DNA of 33,047 nt from Helicobacter sp. 11-8110 (GTDB lineage: Bacteria > Campylobacterota > Campylobacteria > Campylobacterales > Helicobacteraceae), in contig NZ_NHYL01000013.1 of NCBI RefSeq assembly GCF_003288905.1, positions 1-33,047 on the forward strand. The letters run 5' to 3'. Within the stretch, counting starts at the first letter, position 1. Every line of letters starts with the position of its first letter. The notes beneath the pieces were generated by a model, which did no database searches, was not told where the DNA came from, and worked only from the letters and a program-made list of their open reading frames with translations. Of the stretch, positions 26,386 to 33,047 are shown in pieces. Both the position numbers and the translations under genes were made by a program.

Positions 26386-27135
26386 GTTGATTTTTCGAAT
26401 TTCTTTAAATTTAACCCACGCCACAATTTGAACAATGTAGGAGATGATAGTAAGTAAAATACCTAGAAGTGGGATAAATATTGTTAAAGTCGCAATTACA
26501 CTAATAATGAAGGCATAAAAAAACAATCTTTCATTGGTAGCTTCTGAAAGTAATGAATAATATTTATAAGAAAAATATAGCGCACTAATTGCAATAATAA
26601 AACCGATAATACCAGCAAAACCAATACCTGCAAATATGCCTGAATCTGCATTTGAAAGAGCTCCAACCACAGCAGAAACTGTTGAAAAAGAAATGATAAT
26701 AGTTGAAATGAATGATAAGACTGCTGAGATAATGAAATTAAAAATTATTGACTTGCAACCCGATTCTCTTGAGATTCCAATAAGTGCGAAAATATAAACA
26801 ACCACTCCCGCAATAGCAAAAAACCAACCAAGAAATGGAATAAAAGCAAGTGCAGAAAAAATTATTCCAATATACGCCTTAAGTTTAATGGAACTAATAC
26901 TATTGTCATTTAGCGAATTGGTAATAGAATCCACAACATTTGCAGAAGATTTGGTAATAAAAATAGCTTTTGCACTAGCTTTTTCTCCAGATTCATCAAT
27001 TTCGAAATCTACTTCACATTTTTCTAAACTTTGTTCGCTTCTACCTTCAAGATTTTGAATATCTTGTAGGTGAAATTGATACCTTTTTCCATCATCACCA
27101 CTGATGATTCCACTGCCCAATATTACTCCACGCAT
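26383..27135 (-). CDS. Membrane protein with N-terminal OB-fold-like domain
   Basis: A 250-residue protein. Residues 1-70 are soluble and rich in beta strands: GVILGSGIISGDDGKRYQFH, then KCEVDFEIDESGEKASAKAI. This pattern (G-x-I-x-G-x-DG-x-R-Y/F-x-F ... V-x-F-x-x-x-x-x-x-x-A-x-x-I) resembles the small cold-shock-like OB domains placed in front of membrane segments in several hypothetical bacterial proteins. From about 85 on there are five to six hydrophobic helices, of the DUF996-like or similar small-membrane-protein type. AAAGGA precedes the ATG at 8 nt. It has its own strong promoter (27169-27197) and is divergent from uvrB. The function is not known; a nucleic-acid or ligand-binding role of the N-terminus is only a possibility. 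Confidence 0.6.
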   Translation of the reverse strand: MRGVILGSGIISGDDGKRYQFHLQDIQNLEGRSEQSLEKCEVDFEIDESGEKASAKAIFITKSSANVVDSITNSLNDNSISSIKLKAYIGIIFSALAFIPFLGWFFAIAGVVVYIFALIGISRESGCKSIIFNFIISAVLSFISTIIISFSTVSAVVGALSNADSGIFAGIGFAGIIGFIIAISALYFSYKYYSLLSEATNERLFFYAFIISVIATLTIFIPLLGILLTIISYIVQIVAWVKFKEIRKIN

Positions 27136-27168
27136 TTATATGTCCTTTAGATTAGAATTTAGGATAAA

Positions 27169-27197
27169 ATAATAAAGATAAAATTAACAAAAGTCAA
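27169..27197 (-). promoter_or_regulatory. Consensus-like promoter of the OB-fold membrane protein gene
   Basis: On the minus strand TTGACT (27197-27192), a 17-base spacer, and TATTAT (27174-27169). A recognisable -35 is uncommon among genes in this window. The start would be near 27161, 26 nt before the ATG. Confidence 0.55.
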
Positions 27198-27258
27198 GTA
27201 TTTTAATTTTTAAATAAAATTAAAGTTTGTGCTAAAAATAGAATCTGGAAATTTTGAC

Positions 27259-27264
27259 TATAAT
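27259..27264 (+). promoter_or_regulatory. -10 of uvrB
   Basis: TATAAT within AATTTTGACTATAATTGC, start near 27271. AAGGA at 27292-27296 precedes the start region; the divergent membrane-protein promoter lies 62 bases away. Confidence 0.5.
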
Positions 27265-27308
27265 TGCAACTATACTTCACAAACTTCACATAAGGATTCT
27301 TGTTTGTT

Positions 27309-29285
27309 ATGCAAAAGTTTATTTTAAATTCATCCTATAAACCTGCAGGAGATCAACCTCAAGCCATAAAAAAATTAAGTAATTATATTAAGGGCGGTTC
27401 GCAATACCAAACTTTAATTGGCGTAACAGGTAGTGGAAAGACTTTTTCAATGGCACACATTATAGAAGAGTTGCAAATACCAACGCTTATAATGACGCAT
27501 AATAAAACTTTAGCAGCACAGCTTTTTAGCGAATTCAAAGGTTTTTTCCCAAAAAACCATGTGGAATACTTCATCTCTCATTTTGATTATTATCAGCCAG
27601 AGGCATATATTCCAAGGCAAGATTTATTTATTGAAAAAGATTCGAGTATTAATGAAGAATTAGAGAGATTACGACTATCAGCTACAACTTCGCTTTTGGC
27701 TTATGATGATACGATTGTGGTGGCTTCTGTATCAGCAAACTATGGATTGGGGAATCCAAAAGAATATTTGGAAATGATAGAAAAGTTTGAAACAGGAAGT
27801 AGCTATAATCAAAGAAATATGCTGCTTAGACTTGTTGAGATGGGTTATAAACGCAACGATTCTTTCTTTGATAGGGGGGATTTTAGGGTTAATGGTGAAG
27901 TGATTGATATTTATCCAGCGTATAGTGAAGATGAAGTGGTGCGGCTAGAGTTTTTTGGAGATGAGTTAGAGAAAATTGCGATTTTAGATAGTGTGGATAA
28001 AAAGCCCTTAAAATCTTTAGAATCATTTGTGCTTTATGCGGCAAATCCTTTTATTGTTGGGGCAGATAGATTGAAAGTGGCAATTAAAAGTATTGAAAAA
28101 GAACTTGCAGAGAGATTGGACTTTTTTAAAAAAGAAAATAAAATGGTGGAATATGAGAGACTAAAATCGCGCACCGAGTTTGATTTGGAGATGATAGAAT
28201 CGACAGGGATTTGCAAGGGGATAGAGAATTATGCACGACATTTGACAGGTAAAGCACCAGGAGAGACACCTTATTCTTTGCTAGATTATTTTGCTCAAAA
28301 AAATAAGCCTTATTTATTGATTGTTGATGAATCGCATGTGAGTTTGCCACAATTTGGCGGAATGTATGCAGGGGATAGGAGTCGCAAGGAAGTGCTTGTG
28401 GAATATGGATTTCGTTTGCCAAGTGCTTTAGATAATCGTCCTTTAAAATATGAGGAATTTATCCATAAAGCCCCCCATTTCCTTTTTGTCTCTGCAACAC
28501 CTGCGCAGAAGGAATTGGAACTAAGTGAAAATCACACAGCAGAACAGCTTATTCGCCCAACAGGATTGCTTGATCCCCTTTATGAAGTTTTGAGTGTAGA
28601 AAATCAAGTTGAAGTGCTATATGATGAGGCTAAAAAAGTCATTGCAAGAGGTGAGAGAGTGCTTGTAACAGCGCTAACTAAAAAAATGGCAGAAGAGCTA
28701 ACGCGCTATTATAATGATTTGGGGCTAAAGGTGCGTTATATGCATTCTGAAATTGATGCGATTGAGCGGAATCAAATCATTAGAGGGCTTAGAGTTGGGG
28801 AGTTTGATGTTTTGGTAGGGATTAATCTTTTAAGAGAAGGATTAGATTTACCCGAAGTTTCTTTGGTAGCGATTCTAGATGCAGACAAAGAAGGTTTTTT
28901 GCGTAGTGAGACTAGTCTTATACAAACTATGGGAAGAGCAGCTAGAAATGTTAATGGTAAAGTTTTGCTTTTCGCTGACAAAATTACCCCTTCACTTAAA
29001 AAAGCAATGGAAGTTACAGATTATCGTCGCAACAAACAAGAGGCTTTCAATAAAGCTCATAATATTAAACCTCAAAGTGTTTCAAGAAAGCTAGATGAGA
29101 ATCTTAAAAATCAAGATTTAGGAATGCTTTATGAAAAAGCTAAAAAGAAAGAAAAAATGCCAAGGCAAGAGAGAGAAAAATTGGTTAAAGAATTGACTAA
29201 AAAAATGCATGAAGCGGCTAAAAGACTTGATTTTGAAGAGGCAGCAAGATTAAGAGATGAGGTAGTAAAAATGCGGAATTTATAA
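27309..29285 (+). CDS. uvrB: UvrABC system protein B
   Basis: DNA-damage recognition helicase-like subunit of nucleotide excision repair. ATG 27309 gives 658 residues, the length in H. pylori, and places [18 protein letters not shown] like its relatives; an in-frame TTG at 27300 is closer to the AAGGA and remains possible. Landmarks are Walker [12 protein letters not shown] (near 40), the beta-hairpin [19 protein letters not shown] that clamps DNA near 95, [13 protein letters not shown] (motif II), [20 protein letters not shown] and QTMGRAARN (motif VI), and the C-terminal UVR motif [20 protein letters not shown] that contacts UvrA/UvrC. The gene is complete, but mobile-element sequence begins within about 10 bases of its stop. 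Confidence 0.98.
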   Translation: MQKFILNSSYKPAGDQPQAIKKLSNYIKGGSQYQTLIGVTGSGKTFSMAHIIEELQIPTLIMTHNKTLAAQLFSEFKGFFPKNHVEYFISHFDYYQPEAYIPRQDLFIEKDSSINEELERLRLSATTSLLAYDDTIVVASVSANYGLGNPKEYLEMIEKFETGSSYNQRNMLLRLVEMGYKRNDSFFDRGDFRVNGEVIDIYPAYSEDEVVRLEFFGDELEKIAILDSVDKKPLKSLESFVLYAANPFIVGADRLKVAIKSIEKELAERLDFFKKENKMVEYERLKSRTEFDLEMIESTGICKGIENYARHLTGKAPGETPYSLLDYFAQKNKPYLLIVDESHVSLPQFGGMYAGDRSRKEVLVEYGFRLPSALDNRPLKYEEFIHKAPHFLFVSATPAQKELELSENHTAEQLIRPTGLLDPLYEVLSVENQVEVLYDEAKKVIARGERVLVTALTKKMAEELTRYYNDLGLKVRYMHSEIDAIERNQIIRGLRVGEFDVLVGINLLREGLDLPEVSLVAILDADKEGFLRSETSLIQTMGRAARNVNGKVLLFADKITPSLKKAMEVTDYRRNKQEAFNKAHNIKPQSVSRKLDENLKNQDLGMLYEKAKKKEKMPRQEREKLVKELTKKMHEAAKRLDFEEAARLRDEVVKMRNL

Positions 29286-29293
29286 TCTAATAA

Positions 29294-32200
29294 GAAATAT
29301 ATAACTCTTACACACCTGAAGAAAAAGAGGCTTTATTTGCCTTTGGAGAAGAGTTTGGAGGAAGATTGAAGAGTGGAGAGGACAGCAACACTCAAAAACT
29401 TATTGATGCTTTGCAAAAGAGTAATTTGCCTTTAAAATCAAGTGCTTTAAAAGTGCTGAATGCAATCAACAAGCCAACACTTAGACAAAGGCAGTTAGAA
29501 CTCATTGAATTAATCCGTGCTGATGAGAGTGGAAGCTCTTTAGCCTTTTTAATTGAAGTGGCAAACACCTCTCCTAAAGCCTCTAAAGCACTTGGAGATA
29601 TACTTAATGCCACCACCTATAATCTCCAAAAGGGGCTAAAAGAGCTCGGAATGGATAACATAGAAATAAGAGCAATTTATGAAAATCTAAAAAACAAAAC
29701 CAAAGCTGATTATAACGATGTAATGGAAAATGTGCTAGGAAAAATCTATGATGAGAATTATAAGACTACAATAGATTCTAAAAACTACCTAAACTTTAGA
29801 AAAGAGCTAGAAAAAAGCGGTATTTTAGAGAGTGATGCAATGGCATTTCTAAAGGATGTTGAAGCAAATATTTATAATCCAAATGGGGTGGAATTTAAAC
29901 AACTCAATAACGCTTTAAAGAGACTAAATGCTTACACAAAGAGCACTAATCCAAATTTGAATGAACATTTAAAGAGTGCGGTAAGGGGATTTTTAAAAGA
30001 AGATATTAAAAAAGGCATTGATGATATTTTTGCCCAAAATACACAGGGTTATGCTGATTCTAAAAGGCTTTTTGAAAGTGCTTTGAGTGATTATGCGACT
30101 ATGAAAGAGATTTTTAAAGTTAAGGGCATTAAAAGCTTAATGGACAGCACAAAGACCAAAGAAGAAGCGCAAGAAGCCTTTGTTAGATACTTGAAAGGAC
30201 AAGGAGAGAGTGCAAAAAGCAATTATGAAATATTAACCCAAAATCTACCTAAAGAGCAAAAAGAGAATTTAGAGCTAGGAGTGATACAGCAAATCTTTGA
30301 AAAAAGCATAAGCAAGGGAGAAAATGAGCTAAAGGTTTTTGATAGTGTGCTTTTTAACAAAGAGATTGAGGGGCTAAAAGATAAATTCACCACCAAAGGG
30401 GCTAAAGATGCCCTAGAGCTTATAGGCGGATTCCACCGCCTCTTTTCAAACGATGGCGAGATAGCTTATAAGCTACGACCTCCAAAAACAGGAAGCAAAG
30501 GATTGAATTCTACGATTGCAACGAGTGCAGAGGGCGCAACAAAGCAGAAAATGACTTCGGCAATTATGGATTTGCTAATGCGGAATTTACCAGAACTTGG
30601 GATACCCTTTACAAGCGTGAAATTTAATGGCATTAATGAGAGAATACAAGGAGCGGCGTTGCGGTATCATCTCTTAAGTGCTTTAAATCATAGTGTGAAT
30701 GTGGAGGATTTTAAAAAAATTTTACAAAAACGCAATACTCCTAATAATTTCAATCTTCCTACAAGGGAGCTTTTAAATTCGTTTTTAAAGCAAGTGGATG
30801 AAGTCAAAGCTGAAACACTTAAAGAGGCAGAGAATTGGAGAGCAAGAGAGGCAGAGTTTGAAGCTAAAAAAGATGCGATGAAACTAAGTCAATCTATTCC
30901 ACTTAAAGAATTTGGAGTGAATTATCCAGAATACTATCACAATGGCAAAGGAGCAATAGAGAAGCTTTTAACTGAAGCTAAAGACTATGAAGCACGAAAA
31001 GAAGCAGGGAGTCTCACAGAAGATGAAGTAAAGCAAGGAGCGTATAAAGGACAAGTTGCAGGGGCATTTTATAAAGAGGGCTTAGGGGATATTGATTTGG
31101 TTTGGGGGGAGGTAACAGACCCTGTGAATCATAAAGGCTATGGATTAGCCCATATAATTGATAAGCACCCTGATTTTGATACAAGTTTGATACCTGAAAT
31201 TATTGAAAAAGGTAATGTGATTAATCAAAATAACATAAGGTATCGCATAGAAAAAGACAACTATGTAATAGGGCTTAGTGCGGAATATAAAGGAGAAAAA
31301 AAGAATTTTATTATCACAGCTTTTGAGAGATACAAGGATAAGAGCGACACTTTCACCGAACACCCCTTTACATCTACTTCGGACAATGCAGTAAAAAACC
31401 TTGAAAACTCTAAAGCTAATTCTACCACAAACACACAAGGATTGCAAACAAGCCTAAGCCCTTTTGCAAAGGCACAAGCAGAAAAAGAAGCACAGCAAGA
31501 AGCAAAAGAGAAGCTACAAGCACAGCAAGAAGCACAAAGAGATTTAAAAGCAAAAGAAATAGCACAAAAACAAAGAATAATCCAAGAGCAAAAAGACGCA
31601 GAGAGCGGACAAAGTAGCCTTAATCGGAATTTAGACTTAGGAGAGAAAATCCAAACAAGAGAAGTTAAAGCCCCTCTAAATAGCGTAACTCTAGGAAATA
31701 ATGAAGTGCTAGAACTAAAATATGTGGTAGTCAAAGCAGATGATTTAAAAACTAATTTTGAAGGTAATGCACTTCAGCCAAGAACACAAAGCAATCCTGC
31801 AGTGATTGAACGCATTGCAACACAATTCAAACCTAATTTAATGATTGGTAGGGGAGGATTTGAAGATTTGCCTATCTTAGCTCCTGATGGGCAAGTCATA
31901 GCAGGAAATCATAGAGTGGAAGGAATGAAGCAGTTTAATGAAGCTTCAAGAAAAAGGTATGAAAATGCTATAAAAGAGAATTTTGGAGTAGAGCTAGAAT
32001 CTGATGAATTATTGCTTAGAATGCCAAAAGATGATTTAGAAAATCAAAAGTTAGTTTCTTTAGCCTTTGTGAGTAATGCAAACACTAACCGCACTTTTGG
32101 CGATAGAGTAATGGCATCTTTGGGAAAATATAGCAAAGAGTTAGAAACAATACCAAAATACTTTGAAAGTCAAAGTGTCGATGAGCTAAGCACAAAGGTA

Positions 32201-33047
32201 GCAAAAGCCTTAGAGAAAAATGGACTTTTACCTAATGAAGAAGAAGCAAATTTGGCATTATTAGGACATTTAGCAAAAAATAGCAATGGAGAGAATATTG
32301 CAAAGGTGCTAACAAAAGTCTATCAAAGCAATGATAGAGAAACCTTTAGCAAAATCAAGGATATGTTTGTAAAAAATGCAGGGGAATTCCATAATTTAGT
32401 CAATGATATTGGCGAACACGGCTTGAAAAAATTGGAATTAAGACCTTATTTGCTTGATTCTATTAATGCAACCTCTCAAAGCCTAAGAGGCACTAGGGCA
32501 GAGAATTTCAAAAGATTAGCTGAAAAAATAGATAATGTCTTAAAAACCACCACAAAAGAGGGCAGAAATGATCTCATTGAGAGTGATAGAGAATTTTACA
32601 AGAACCTTATAGGAGAGATTTTAGGAGCAAGTTTGGCAAAGTTTGCAAGACAAGAAAATCCTGCTAATGCACTCTATGAAGTGCTAAAAAATGCAAAGGC
32701 AGATTTAGTTGAAGCGCTAGAGCCTACACTATTTAAAGAGGGTAAAGGAATCGAAAATGCAGATATTTATGATTTGCTAGAGTTGCTTATAAGCAAGGGA
32801 GAGCCAAGTGAGCCTACGAGTGCAGTTATAGATATGCTTCCTGCTTTGAGAGAAAAAGAGGAAGCTTATAATAATTTTATCAAGGGAAGCCAAAGAGAGG
32901 GCACAAGCCATAAGCCGCAAACAAAAGACCAAGCACAAGAAACACAAACACAAGACATAAAGTTTGTAGATACCAAAGGCAAAGAACACACACTAAACAA
33001 AGACACACAAAAACAATGGCTACAAACCTTTGGATTACAAAACCTAG
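29294..33047 (+). pseudogene. Large polyvalent mobile-element protein, 5'-truncated and running off the window
   Basis: One frame stays open for about 1251 codons from just after TAA 29291-29293 to the window end. The first in-frame ATG is at 29651, with no ribosome site, and homology-like sequence clearly begins earlier (YTPEEKEALFAFGEEFGG at 29309), so the true 5' part is missing. Regions: helical (1-590); a PBECR/DUF3519-like nuclease domain at about 596-690 (VWGEVTD, then GYGLAHIIDKHPDF and the strand KNFIITAFERYKD); an Ala/Gln/Lys-Glu coiled coil at about 725-772; a DdrB/ParB-like domain at about 803-885 (LPILAPDGQVIAGNHRVEGM); then long helical stretches. Such proteins are known from phages and conjugative elements, delivered along with DNA. 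It reads away from uvrB. Fragment or intact distal part cannot be settled without the downstream sequence. Confidence 0.75.

Noticed and set aside
27865-27880. Six-G run in uvrB (and similar 6-G/C runs at about 28470 and 31108) as phase-variation tracts
   Set aside because: Runs of six are too short to slip often, and the genes are housekeeping or already in frame; no long homopolymeric G/C tract occurs in the window.
31145-31734. Minus-strand Cys/Phe/Ser-rich frames under the polyvalent gene
   Set aside because: Composition is that of an antisense reading of Lys/Glu/Ala-rich coding sequence; no start signals.
1-33047. tRNA genes, CRISPR arrays or insertion sequences
   Set aside because: No cloverleaf-like GGTTCGAATCC arm, no regularly spaced repeats and no transposase frame were found on reading both strands.

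Overview
The window looks like the chromosome of an enterohepatic Helicobacter, or a close relative in the Campylobacterales. It is strongly AT-rich. Promoters are mostly an extended TATAAT-like -10 with no clear -35. It carries a TlpD-like soluble chemoreceptor with a CZB domain, hypB-hypC, a 658-codon uvrB, and a single-subunit PglB oligosaccharyltransferase of the kind known from Campylobacter and from enterohepatic helicobacters such as H. pullorum, H. canadensis and H. winghamensis. The species cannot be fixed from this sequence alone.

Layout. (1) 1-2101 is broken material: an autotransporter beta-barrel fragment is joined abruptly to an internal piece of a Mu-like prophage (portal end, gpF head protein with a C-terminal nuclease-like domain, gpG start), all on the minus strand. 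An upstream promoter (2133-2138) now points into this debris. (2) 2254-29285 is an orderly core block. ribA-moeA is on the minus strand. hypB-hypC is on the plus strand and converges on fumC. A TlpD-like receptor converges on an aminotransferase/UDP-sugar epimerase pair. Next come a complete branched-chain amino acid ABC transporter (livJ-H-M-G-F), rplM-rpsI-pglB-asnB as one packed run, a Usp protein, DUF485-actP (acetate uptake), a TDT-family carrier, a minus-strand ZapB-like/ZapA-like/priA operon, an OB-fold-like membrane protein and uvrB. (3) 29294-33047 is one open frame of about 1250 codons with no start codon and no stop before the window edge. It is a large polyvalent protein of mobile elements, with a PBECR/DUF3519-like nuclease domain, a coiled coil and a DdrB/ParB-like domain.

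How the genes work together. The core block is mainly central metabolism, nutrient uptake (branched-chain amino acids, acetate), cofactor synthesis (riboflavin, molybdopterin, hydrogenase nickel insertion), DNA repair/replication restart and protein glycosylation. The most suggestive local pairing is pglB, which starts inside rpsI, with an asnB-family amidotransferase 1 nt downstream. That could be ordinary asparagine synthesis or amidation of a uronic acid in the N-glycan.

The two mobile-element segments flank the core block, and both lack their 5' ends at the side facing it. Either one element was split by rearrangement, or two remnants lie here independently, or the assembly joined contigs at repeats. 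No stretch over 300 bases lacks a gene call or fragment. The largest gaps are 6572-6815 (divergent promoters), 10129-10390 (divergent promoters, liv -10 at 10351) and 20438-20691 (Usp terminator and possible operators).
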